This document shows, one piece after another, positions 16,536 through 23,533 of a stretch of DNA of 38,530 bases. Under the pieces are notes generated by a model. That model saw nothing but the letters and a program-made list of their open reading frames with translations. It did no database searches and was not told where the DNA came from. The position numbers and the translations under genes are program-made. The first letter of the stretch is position 1. Each line of letters begins with the position of its first letter. This stretch comes from an uncultured Clostridia bacterium (GTDB taxonomy: Bacteria; Bacillota; Clostridia; Lachnospirales; Bianqueaceae), in contig CANOUM010000001.1 in the NCBI GenBank assembly GCA_947570515.1, positions 1-38,530 on the forward strand, read 5' to 3'.

Positions 16536-16996
16536 GATAGCTCCTCCATTTTATGTAGCAGTTTTACGAAAGTGCTGTTCTCGATCCCCTCAGCCAGACT
16601 GGGACGAAGCGCATGAATGGTATACAGGTCGTCATCCAGCGAGATAGTGATCGTACCGGGGGTGAGCGTGATAGAATTGGCCAGAATAGTGCGAGCCAGC
16701 TGCGTTTTGAGAGGAATACGCACCGAGATAATGGAGCTGTCAGTATGGCGCTCGCCGGCAATAATCAGCAGAATGACATTCCAGTTGGCCTTTAAGATTT
16801 CCCAGAGCAGTACGGCGACATAGAGTAAAAACAGCCCCAGCCGCTTAAACAGCTGCCATTCTTTTTTTAAGGTATAGTGAAGATAAGTACGGGCAAACCA
16901 ATATACCAAAGCGCTGAGAAGCAGGCCAAATAGGGTGATTTCCAGCGTAATGCGCCCGTTTAGCATAAACCAGATAAATAGTAAAAATAAATACAT
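16532..16996 (-). CDS. mrpE: MrpE/MnhE antiporter subunit, first gene of the operon
   Basis: This 154-residue protein has an N-terminal pair of helices and a cytosolic domain with ILANSITLTPGTITISLDDDLYTIHAL. The SITLTPGT block is diagnostic of MrpE/MnhE. Being first in the operon matches mbhA in Mbh clusters rather than the usual Mrp order starting with mrpA. No convincing Shine-Dalgarno sequence lies before the ATG at 16994-16996, unlike all other genes of the operon. Its expression may thus depend on the structured leader described separately. Confidence 0.93.
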   Translation of the reverse strand: MYLFLLFIWFMLNGRITLEITLFGLLLSALVYWFARTYLHYTLKKEWQLFKRLGLFLLYVAVLLWEILKANWNVILLIIAGERHTDSSIISVRIPLKTQLARTILANSITLTPGTITISLDDDLYTIHALRPSLAEGIENSTFVKLLHKMEELS

Positions 16997-17019
16997 GAGA
17001 GATTTTCACTTCGCTTTCT

Positions 17020-17070
17020 AAAAAAAATGCCTGTTCGTTTCAGGAGGCTCAGGCCCCTTAAAACGAACAG
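17020..17070 (-). terminator. Terminator-like hairpin in the antiporter operon leader
   Basis: On the minus strand a near-continuous hairpin of about 18 bp (outer arms CTGTTCGTTT and AAACGAACAG, plus-strand 17061-17070 and 17031-17040; inner arms AAGGGGC/GCCTCCT around a CTGA loop) is followed by GCA and eight T. It lies after the hydroxyacid dehydrogenase gene, so it could be that gene's terminator. But it also sits immediately downstream of a good promoter and only about 25 bases before the mrpE start, so it may act as an attenuator. Confidence 0.75.
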
Positions 17071-17075
17071 ACTTA

Positions 17076-17103
17076 ATTGTAATAGGTTTGATTTAAAAGT
17101 CAA
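17076..17103 (-). promoter_or_regulatory. Promoter of the Mrp-type operon, flanked by direct repeats
   Basis: On the minus strand TTGACT (plus 17098-17103), a 16-base spacer and TACAAT (17076-17081). The predicted transcript start is near 17069-17070, exactly at the base of the hairpin. AATAGGTTT occurs twice on the plus strand (17081-17089 and 17102-17110), 21 bases apart, bracketing the promoter like operator half-sites. Confidence 0.6.
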
Positions 17104-17131
17104 TAGGTTTTTCGGATTTCTTCCTATTTAT

Positions 17132-18106
17132 TTAGTAGCCGACAGAACGATCCACCAGATGATGCAGCGGCTCCCCCGTAAAATACCGCTTCAGATTGCG
17201 GCAAAACATATCCACGTTCAAATCACAGGTATGCCCCAGAGACATGTTGCCGGAGATATGTGGCGTCAAAATTACATTGGCAGCATCATATAAGGGATCT
17301 TCAATCGGCAGAGGCTCCGGCGTCATCACATCCAGCGCCGCCCCGGCGATACGCCCCTCGTTGAGAGCCGCGATAAGAGCCGGCTGGTCGATTGCAGAGC
17401 CGCGCCCCACATTCACGACAAAAGTTTTTGGGCTAAGCCCGTCAATGATTTCTTTAGAGAAAATGCCATTTGTCTCCTTGGTAGCCGGAAGACACAGCGC
17501 CACAATATCCGCATCCTTGACCGCCTCCGGCAGCTCCGCCAGCGTCAGCACCTGATCATAGGCCGGATCCGAAGGCTTCTTAGTGCGGCGCACGCCGCAA
17601 ACATGAGCGGCGCCGAGCGCCTTGACGCGCCGGGCCAGATTCGTACCGATATCTCCCATGCCGATAATGGTGATGCGGCTGCCCCAAATGGAGCGTACGG
17701 CTCCAATGTTACGCCATTCACGGTTTTGTGTGAGAGCCGTGTATTCCGGCATGCGGCGCAGCAGCATGAGCATGACCATGAGCATATGTTCTGAAATCGT
17801 GGTTCCGTAAGAACCGGCAGAGTTGGTCAAAAGCACCTGATCCGGATGAGCATATACGGCATCCTCCAGAAACGGATCCACACCGGCTGAGGCAGTGGCA
17901 AACCAGCGCAGGCACTCGGCTCGCTTCAGCACAGCGGCAGGATAATAACCATACAGAATCTCACAGTCAGAGATGCCGTTTTCCATCTCCTGTGCAGTAG
18001 AAAAATAGCGGATTTGATATTCGTTTGTATGAGCTCTCACCGTCGATTCGATCTGAGCCCGATGAGCCGGCAAAAGATAGTCGGCATAAATTCCAATGAT
18101 GGGCAT
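17132..18106 (-). CDS. D-isomer-specific 2-hydroxyacid dehydrogenase
   Basis: This 324-residue NAD(P)-dependent oxidoreductase interconverts 2-keto acids and D-2-hydroxy acids. The Rossmann loop is GMGDIG (149-154), and the catalytic set is Arg235 (NVGRGSAID), Glu264 (DVMTPEPLP) and His283 (LTPHISG). The length is normal. An Arg-rich GVRRTKKPSD segment after strand two, instead of an acidic residue, suggests NADPH preference (inference). It starts five bases after the GH36 gene's stop, whose 3' end supplies its AAGGAT ribosome site, so the two form an operon. The link to galactoside use is not obvious. Confidence 0.92.
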   Translation of the reverse strand: MPIIGIYADYLLPAHRAQIESTVRAHTNEYQIRYFSTAQEMENGISDCEILYGYYPAAVLKRAECLRWFATASAGVDPFLEDAVYAHPDQVLLTNSAGSYGTTISEHMLMVMLMLLRRMPEYTALTQNREWRNIGAVRSIWGSRITIIGMGDIGTNLARRVKALGAAHVCGVRRTKKPSDPAYDQVLTLAELPEAVKDADIVALCLPATKETNGIFSKEIIDGLSPKTFVVNVGRGSAIDQPALIAALNEGRIAGAALDVMTPEPLPIEDPLYDAANVILTPHISGNMSLGHTCDLNVDMFCRNLKRYFTGEPLHHLVDRSVGY

Positions 18107-18111
18107 AGCAA

Positions 18112-20256
18112 TTATCCTTTCTTGGTAAACAGCATTACATAGCTGACAAAATCGCGGCGGGGGAAGAAGGTCAGAGGAAGACCTGCCTGCATTAAGGCGC
18201 TGCCGCTGTAGCTGCGGCCGGCTTCATCGGTGTAGTAGGCAGCTGCGTCCAAACCGCGCAGAAATACACGGGGAGGACAGGGATTGGGTTCGCTAAGCTT
18301 CCGATAGCAGCAGAGCAGCAGCTGATCTTCATATAAGAATTGCCATGCAGCATAATTAGAAGAACCAAACGGGGAAAGAAGGCGTGTAAATTCTCCGTTT
18401 TGCGTAATGCTCCGCAGCGCTTTTACTTTTTCTACAAAGGCTTTGGCGGTTGTCAGATCCTCGTCGGAAAGCCGGCTCAGATCGAGCTCAAAACCGAAAT
18501 TGCCGCCCAGTGCTACATCGCCGCGCATCTGCATGCTGGTCAGGCGTCCGACCTGGTGATTCGGGCTGGCACTGATATGGGCGCCCATGGCCGCGGCAGG
18601 ATAGACAAGGGAGGTGCCGTATTGGATTTTGAGGCGTTCGATCGCATCGGTATTATCGCTGGTCCAGGTCTGCGGCATATAGTAGAGCATGCCGGCATCA
18701 AAGCGTCCGCCGCCGCCGGAGCAGCTTTCAAACAGGATCTCTGGAAAAGCGGAGGTGATTTCCTCCAAAATATGATATAAGCCAAGCATATAGCGGTGCT
18801 GCACCTCCATTTGCCGCTCTGCGGGCAGATAGGAGGAGAAGGCTTCGGTCATATTGCGGTTCATATCCCATTTCACATAGGAAATGGGGGCGCTGCTTAG
18901 CGTGTCCTTGAGCATTTGAATGATGAAATCCTGAACGTCAGGGCGGGTAAGATCCAGAATGAGCTGGTGGCGGGCCTCTGTGCGCGTGCGGCCGGGTGCG
19001 TGCAGGCACCAGTCAGGGTGAGCGCGGTAGAGATCGCTGTCGGGCGAGATCATCTCGGGCTCGAACCAGAGACCGAACTGCAGCCCCAGTGCATTGACCT
19101 TTTCGGCGATGCCGCGCAGACCATGCGGCAGTTTGCGGGTATTGACGTACCAATCGCCGAGTGAGCGGTGGTCATCATCCCGCGCGCCAAACCAGCCGTC
19201 GTCCAGTACAAACAGCTCAATACCGAGCTGAGCAGCAGTCTGAGCGATCTGCAGGATCTTATCTTCATCGAAGTTAAAATAGGTGGCTTCCCAGTTGTTA
19301 ATCAGAATCGGGCGCACCCGATCATTCCAGGGGCTTTTGCAGAGACAGTGACGGTAGATGTGATGATAAATATGGGACATGCCGTTTAAGCCATGCTGTG
19401 AATAAACGAGAAGGGCTTCCGGAGTCTGAAAGCTTTCGCCGCTTTCCAGCAGCCAGTGGTGTGTGGCTGGGTTCAGTCCGATCATCATCGTTGTATTTTC
19501 GCTGTCGTTCACCTGACAGCTGGCGGCAAAGCTGCCGCTGTAGATAAAGTTCATAGACCATACGCTGCCGCTATGTTCTGTGGTTTCAGGGGCAGCAGCT
19601 GCTAAAAATGGATTTTCTTCATGACCGGAGGCACCGCGCTGACTTTCAATGCGATAGGAGGCCTGGCCTAAGGGCGTTCTGACAAGCTGTCGCTCACGCG
19701 CGTGAGCACCGCGCAGATGAATCATCTCGAAATCACGACCATACAGCACCGCCGTCGCAGACGCCATATGCGTGATGCGCAGCGGCTCAGTACCGCGGTT
19801 GGTGAGATGCATGCTGCGCGCCAGTCCTTCACCAACGATGCTGTAGGAAAGCTCAGCCTCCAGGCCGGTAAGCGGATCACGCAGAACAAGAACCAGCGTT
19901 TCAGCGCCGCTTTGATGCACATGGGGAAGGCCCTGCAGCGCCGGTTTCTCATCAAGCAGACGGTAGTCCTGATACTGAAGGCAGGTGAGATGATTGCCGG
20001 CCGCATTCTCAGCCTGCAGCGCCGCTTCGCCATACCAGCCGGTGCCGACAGAGGGAAGCTCATGAGGCAGGCGCTGCGTCAGCAGCGCAAAGGAAGAACC
20101 GGCCGAAAAGCTCTGCAGCAAATAGTCAAGATCTGCATGAGCAAGCGGGGCGCCCCAGTATAGGTTAAATAACTGTCCGTCCTGCACCTTGAGCACATAG
20201 CTGAAAGCAGGACTGGACAAATGAAAAATCTGATTTTGCTTATCAATATCAATCAT
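18112..20256 (-). CDS. Alpha-galactosidase, glycoside hydrolase family 36
   Basis: This 714-residue cytosolic enzyme releases alpha-linked galactose from raffinose-type sugars or melibiose. The N-terminal beta-sandwich (about 1-310) precedes a TIM barrel with VLDDGWFGARDDDHRSLGDW, FGLWFEPEMI and YVKWDMNR, where Asp464 is the nucleophile. Further on are SCSGGGGRFDAGMLYY and SDNTDAIER, with acid/base Asp534. A C-terminal beta domain follows. Length and motifs fit tetrameric GH36 enzymes such as AgaA. No signal peptide or transporter gene lies nearby, so uptake must be encoded elsewhere. It is the first gene of a two-gene operon with the hydroxyacid dehydrogenase. Confidence 0.95.
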   Translation of the reverse strand: MIDIDKQNQIFHLSSPAFSYVLKVQDGQLFNLYWGAPLAHADLDYLLQSFSAGSSFALLTQRLPHELPSVGTGWYGEAALQAENAAGNHLTCLQYQDYRLLDEKPALQGLPHVHQSGAETLVLVLRDPLTGLEAELSYSIVGEGLARSMHLTNRGTEPLRITHMASATAVLYGRDFEMIHLRGAHARERQLVRTPLGQASYRIESQRGASGHEENPFLAAAAPETTEHSGSVWSMNFIYSGSFAASCQVNDSENTTMMIGLNPATHHWLLESGESFQTPEALLVYSQHGLNGMSHIYHHIYRHCLCKSPWNDRVRPILINNWEATYFNFDEDKILQIAQTAAQLGIELFVLDDGWFGARDDDHRSLGDWYVNTRKLPHGLRGIAEKVNALGLQFGLWFEPEMISPDSDLYRAHPDWCLHAPGRTRTEARHQLILDLTRPDVQDFIIQMLKDTLSSAPISYVKWDMNRNMTEAFSSYLPAERQMEVQHRYMLGLYHILEEITSAFPEILFESCSGGGGRFDAGMLYYMPQTWTSDNTDAIERLKIQYGTSLVYPAAAMGAHISASPNHQVGRLTSMQMRGDVALGGNFGFELDLSRLSDEDLTTAKAFVEKVKALRSITQNGEFTRLLSPFGSSNYAAWQFLYEDQLLLCCYRKLSEPNPCPPRVFLRGLDAAAYYTDEAGRSYSGSALMQAGLPLTFFPRRDFVSYVMLFTKKG

Positions 20257-20296
20257 GGAATCCGTTTATCCTTTCTGAAGATATATATTTTTGTTC

Positions 20297-20325
20297 ACTA
20301 TACAGGATTGATACAGGCATGTCAA
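20297..20325 (-). promoter_or_regulatory. Promoter of the GH36 operon
   Basis: On the minus strand TTGACA (plus 20320-20325), a 17-base spacer and TATAGT (20297-20302). The -35 box overlaps the stop codon of the upstream DUF3783 gene, giving a leader of about 35 bases to the GH36 ATG. Confidence 0.7.
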
Positions 20326-20684
20326 CGGTTTTGAAAAGCAGCGCGCTCTTTTTTTAGCTCCTCATAAAGCTGCCGTGAGGTCCATGACTGATTAGTAGGA
20401 GTGAGCACGGCTTTGAGGGCAATACCGGTGATCTCAAGACGGCGCATAAGATCCAGGAACAGGCTGAGCTGCTCACTGCTCAGGCCGCAGAAAACCATCA
20501 TAGGCTCTTCCAGAGGAGAGGAGGCGGAGGGCAGCACCGCGGGCGAAGTAGAGAGCGAGAGCTGCTGCAGGGGCAGGATATATTCAGCGGGAGTAATATG
20601 GCGATAGGATAATTTGTGGATGGATAGAGCGGCCTGCAGAGCAGGCCAGCAAGGGGTATTTTCAATCTGATACAATAAAATCAT
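20322..20684 (-). CDS. DUF3783 family protein
   Basis: This 120-residue soluble protein starts MILLYQIENTPCW. The ATG at 20682-20684 was chosen because a GGAGG site lies six bases upstream; an earlier in-frame start 15 codons before has none. Family-like features are the LLYQI opening, a central FCGLSSEQLSLFLDLMRR segment and the end block KAVLTPTNQSWTSRQLYEELKKE. The function of DUF3783 is unknown. It is divergent from niaR, and the putative NiaR operator lies in the shared upstream region. Confidence 0.75.
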   Translation of the reverse strand: MILLYQIENTPCWPALQAALSIHKLSYRHITPAEYILPLQQLSLSTSPAVLPSASSPLEEPMMVFCGLSSEQLSLFLDLMRRLEITGIALKAVLTPTNQSWTSRQLYEELKKERAAFQNR

Positions 20685-20718
20685 AGATAACCTCCGTGAT
20701 AAAATGAAAACGGACTTT

Positions 20719-20737
20719 ACAGGTGACAAGACAGATG
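20719..20737. promoter_or_regulatory. Candidate NiaR operator upstream of niaR
   Basis: ACAGGTGACAAGACAGATG carries two ACAGRTG half-sites 12 bases apart, ending one base before the -35 box of the niaR promoter. NiaR (YrxA) sites are known to contain GTGTC/GACA-like elements. The match is by eye and needs a position-weight search. It could act on both niaR and the divergent DUF3783 gene. Confidence 0.45.
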
Positions 20738-20738
20738 C

Positions 20739-20766
20739 TTGACATATGCTGAATATAGTGTATAAT
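20739..20766 (+). promoter_or_regulatory. Consensus sigma-A promoter of the niaR operon
   Basis: TTGACA (20739-20744), a 16-base spacer and TATAAT (20761-20766): both hexamers match consensus exactly. The leader is about 25 bases long, which places the ATG at 20765 inside the -10 box and excludes it as the start codon. Confidence 0.85.
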
Positions 20767-20797
20767 GAACAAAAATGAAAGTCAAGGAGGGAGCAGC

Positions 20798-21337
20798 ATG
20801 GATGCAGCGCAGAGGCGTGAAAGGATTATTGCAATGTTGGATGAGAGCGATCGGCCGATTTCAGGCAGTGAATTTGCAAAGCGTCTGGGCGTGAGCCGGC
20901 AGGTGGTGGTACAGGATATGGCGCTTTTGCGGGCATCGAACCGCAATATTTTATCCACAAATAAAGGATACATACATTTTAATCCCGGATTAAAGAAGCA
21001 GCAAAAAAGGCGCTGCATTAAAGTATGCCATCATACGGCGCAGATTAGAGATGAACTGTATACGATTGTGGATGCGGGAGCCAGAGTGCTGGATGTAATG
21101 GTGGAGCATTCGATTTACGGTTCTATCAGTGTGGATCTGCTGATTGAAAACCGGCAGGATGCTGATGAATTTGTTAAGAGGATTGAAGCCGGAGATACGC
21201 GCCCGCTTAAGGAGCTGACCGATAATGTGCATTATCACACAATTGAAGGGGCCTCCGAGGCAGTGCTGGATCAGGCGGTTGCCAATCTAAAGAAAAAAGG
21301 GTATTTCATGGAAGGGGAAGACAGTACAAATGAGTAA
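20798..21337 (+). CDS. niaR: NiaR (YrxA) niacin-responsive transcriptional repressor
   Basis: This 179-residue protein has an N-terminal HTH_11 winged helix (about 5-60, ISGSEFAKRLGVSRQVVVQDMALLR). A C-terminal 3H domain follows, in which conserved histidines are visible at KVCHHTAQIRDEL (78-79), VEHSIYG (104) and NVHYHTIEG (145-147). 3H-domain NiaR proteins bind nicotinic acid and repress NAD synthesis or niacin uptake genes. The start at 20798 has AAGGAGG just upstream. Its last eight bases overlap the next gene, so the repressor and membrane protein are made together. An operator-like sequence lies before its own promoter, implying autoregulation. Confidence 0.9.
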   Translation: MDAAQRRERIIAMLDESDRPISGSEFAKRLGVSRQVVVQDMALLRASNRNILSTNKGYIHFNPGLKKQQKRRCIKVCHHTAQIRDELYTIVDAGARVLDVMVEHSIYGSISVDLLIENRQDADEFVKRIEAGDTRPLKELTDNVHYHTIEGASEAVLDQAVANLKKKGYFMEGEDSTNE

Positions 21338-22376
21338 GTTTAAAAGTTTTTTAGAGCGGAAGGACATCGTTTTTTCCGCTAAACGGTATGGGATCGATGC
21401 ATTGGGCGCTATGGCACAGGGCCTTTTTGCTTCGCTTTTGATCGGAACTATTTTGAGCACGCTGGGTCAGCAGCTGGGGATTGAGATATTAGAGCAGATC
21501 GGAAACTTTGCTTCTTCCGTAAAAGGAGCTGCGATGGCGATTTCTATTGGATATGCGCTGCATTGTCCGCCTCTGGTACTGTTCTCCTTAGCCGCCGTTG
21601 GCTATGCCGCCGACACGCTGGGGGGAGCAGGCGGTCCGCTTGCAGTGCTGGTGATGGCGATCATTTCAGCAGAGCTTGGAAAAGCAGTGAGTAAGGAGAC
21701 GAAGGTCGACATTTTGGTGACGCCAATTGTAACGATTTGCAGCGGCGCGCTGCTTTCGATCTGGTGTGCGCCGGCTATCGGAGCAGCAGCAAGTTCAGTA
21801 GGCAAGGCTATCATGTGGGCTACAGAGCTGCAGCCGTTCTTTATGGGCATTCTGGTTTCGGTGATTGTGGGGATTGCACTTACTCTGCCGATCAGCAGTG
21901 CTGCGATCTGTGCGGCTCTTTCACTTACCGGATTGGCAGGCGGCGCTGCAGTCGCCGGGTGCTGTGCGCAGATGGTAGGATTTGCAGTGATGAGCTTTAA
22001 AGAAAACCGCTGGGGCGGCTTGGTCGCGCAGGGAATCGGCACCAGTATGCTGCAGATGGGAAACATTGTAAAGAATCCAAGAATCTGGATTCCGCCGACA
22101 CTGGCAGCTGCCATTACAGGGCCGCTGGCAACATGCGTATTTAAAATGCAGATGAACGGCGCGGCTGTTTCCTCCGGGATGGGGACTTGCGGTCTGGTAG
22201 GTCAGATTGGAGTGTACACCGGCTGGGTAAACGATGGAATCGCCATTGGTGCCTTTGAGTGGATCTCTTTGATTTTGATTTCCTTTGTACTGCCGGCTGT
22301 GCTCACATGGCTGATTGCGCTTCCCATGAGGAAAAAAGGCTGGATCAAGGAAAACGATTTAAAACTGGATTTATAA
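21330..22376 (+). CDS. PTS-EIIC-like/PfoR-family membrane transporter, NiaR-linked
   Basis: This 348-residue protein has about nine hydrophobic helices and repeated Gly/Ala-rich segments (ADTLGGAGGPLAVLVMAIISAELGKAVSKETKVDILVTP; QPFFMGILVSVIVGIALTLPISSAAI). It resembles the PTS_EIIC_2 group that includes PfoR of Clostridium perfringens. No EIIA/EIIB domains or phosphorylatable Cys/His sites are seen, so it is probably not a true PTS permease. It overlaps niaR by eight bases. Because NiaR repressors usually control niacin salvage, this may be a niacin or related vitamin transporter; that is inference from context. Confidence 0.75.
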   Translation: MSKFKSFLERKDIVFSAKRYGIDALGAMAQGLFASLLIGTILSTLGQQLGIEILEQIGNFASSVKGAAMAISIGYALHCPPLVLFSLAAVGYAADTLGGAGGPLAVLVMAIISAELGKAVSKETKVDILVTPIVTICSGALLSIWCAPAIGAAASSVGKAIMWATELQPFFMGILVSVIVGIALTLPISSAAICAALSLTGLAGGAAVAGCCAQMVGFAVMSFKENRWGGLVAQGIGTSMLQMGNIVKNPRIWIPPTLAAAITGPLATCVFKMQMNGAAVSSGMGTCGLVGQIGVYTGWVNDGIAIGAFEWISLILISFVLPAVLTWLIALPMRKKGWIKENDLKLDL

Positions 22377-22391
22377 TATCACATAACAAAA

Positions 22392-22424
22392 CAAGCCTTC
22401 CGGCTCTATACGCCGGAAGGCTTG
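22392..22424. terminator. Intergenic hairpin terminator after the niaR operon
   Basis: A perfect 13-bp stem, CAAGCCTTCCGGC (22392-22404) with GCCGGAAGGCTTG (22412-22424), has a 7-base loop. The T tract is short on both strands (TTTTG on the minus strand). It lies between the convergent transporter and GNAT genes. Confidence 0.7.
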
Positions 22425-22465
22425 CTTGTATGAAGAGAGGGCATAGCTGATGAAAGGTGTGCCTT

Positions 22466-23008
22466 TTATTTTTTTACCGGGCTGTGCGTTAATTTTTTGG
22501 ATAAGTACAGAACAAGATCATCATCATTTTTACAATCCGTATAGGGCTCGCATACCTCCTCCAGATACCATACGCCTGTGCCATCCGGGATATAGCCGCG
22601 TTTTACATACAAGCGCTGGGCGCTTCCGTAGCCGCTGTGCATGCCCACTCCCAAATAAACGGTGTCAGCATAGCCAGCTGCAACCTGCTCAGCCACATCC
22701 ATCAGCTTGCTTCCAATGCCTTTGCAGCGGTATTTTTCCAGTACGCCAAAATCAACAATCTCCGGATATCCTTTGTATGCAAAGGATCCCCACTCTGAGT
22801 TAGGATATACGTTGATATAGCCGGCAATATGATGACGATATTCGGCCACCAGCGTTGTTGCTTTGCCTTCTGCCTGATGACGCAGTCGCATACGGTATTT
22901 TTCAATATCAGCCTGCCAGCCCTGGGCAATTTCTTCGTCGGTGATGATCTGGGCATCTTCAGGCTGCAGGTCACGAACCAGAATATCTTGATCTTGATAA
23001 TAAATCAT
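22466..23008 (-). CDS. GNAT-family N-acetyltransferase
   Basis: This 180-residue protein has the GNAT fold pattern. VDFGVLEKYRCKGIGSKLMDVAEQVA gives the acetyl-CoA pyrophosphate loop (RCKGIG) after beta-4, and AQRLYVKRGYIPDGTGVWY gives the typical C-terminal motif. The substrate is unknown. AAAGGAG lies before the ATG at 23006-23008. It stands alone, upstream of a 525-bp region without a convincing gene. Confidence 0.88.
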   Translation of the reverse strand: MIYYQDQDILVRDLQPEDAQIITDEEIAQGWQADIEKYRMRLRHQAEGKATTLVAEYRHHIAGYINVYPNSEWGSFAYKGYPEIVDFGVLEKYRCKGIGSKLMDVAEQVAAGYADTVYLGVGMHSGYGSAQRLYVKRGYIPDGTGVWYLEEVCEPYTDCKNDDDLVLYLSKKLTHSPVKK

Positions 23009-23053
23009 GGGTTTCTCCTTTACGACAAGTTTACTTCAAAAAATCAAACGGAT

Positions 23054-23276
23054 ATGTACGCAATTCTTTTTTTGCGTACATGTAAGTATAAGAAATAAAA
23101 GCATTTATGTACGCAGTTTCCCACTTTGCACACATATAACAAGCAATATATTGAAAAGAGTTGTATGCAATAGACGGATTGCGTACATGTGATGTATCAG
23201 TTTTTAAGATGATGTGCATGCAAATCGGCTTACTGCGTACACATGACTGCCCAAATCATACAGAGGCATGTACGCA
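23054..23276. repeat. Array of inverted repeats (ATGTACGCA/TGCGTACAT), period about 53 bp
   Basis: ATGTACGCA-type left arms start at 23054, 23107, 23161 (variant TTGTATGCA), 23212 (variant ATGTGCATGCA) and 23268. Right arms TGCGTACAT lie 10-11 bases after the first four, at 23073, 23127 (variant TGCACACAT), 23180 and 23234 (TGCGTACACAT). This gives four hairpins and a fifth half unit, spaced 53, 54, 51 and 56 bases apart. The 24-26 bases between hairpins are AT-rich and unrelated to each other by eye. The whole 23009-23533 gap between the GNAT and nitrilase genes otherwise holds only the nitrilase promoter. Confidence 0.8.
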
Positions 23277-23460
23277 AAAAGTCCATGAACGATTCTTACT
23301 GCCATTTTTACTTAAATATCGCAAGTTTGCTGAAAGCAAGCTTGGAGCGCAGTACAAGTATTTGATTAGCCAAATTATATCTTACTGCGCTTAGTATATC
23401 ATATGAAAGATACGATTTCTACGATAGTTTTGAATATAACAGTTGTTAGTCTGTATACCC

Positions 23461-23489
23461 TTGCAATTTGAAGGTAAACACGGTATGAT
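23461..23489 (+). promoter_or_regulatory. Promoter of the nitrilase/HAD/TSUP/glycosidase operon
   Basis: TTGCAA (23461-23466), a 17-base spacer and TATGAT (23484-23489). An imperfect dyad with TACCCTT and GAAGGTA arms (about 23456-23476) overlaps the -35 box and could be an operator. Confidence 0.55.
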
Positions 23490-23533
23490 AGAGCAGAAAG
23501 TTTGGCTCAGCTGACAAAGGAGGACAAAACCAA

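Noticed and set aside
7863..16996. Membrane-bound hydrogenase or complex I
   Set aside because: None of the Fe-S, NiFe or NuoB/C/D/H/I-like subunits is present in or next to the operon.
20765..20797. Upstream ATG start for niaR
   Set aside because: It lies inside the perfect TATAAT box, so it is not transcribed; the ATG at 20798 has the ribosome site.
21330..22376. Complete PTS sugar permease
   Set aside because: There are no EIIA or EIIB domains, no phospho-acceptor site, and no PTS partner gene nearby; the neighbour is NiaR.
23054..23276. CRISPR-like array
   Set aside because: The repeated unit is a short degenerate inverted repeat, spacing varies, arms mutate, and no cas gene is near.
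23161..23394. 77-residue ORF in the repeat region
   Set aside because: It begins inside a repeat arm, has no ribosome site, and its residues reflect the palindromes and AT-rich tail rather than a protein fold.
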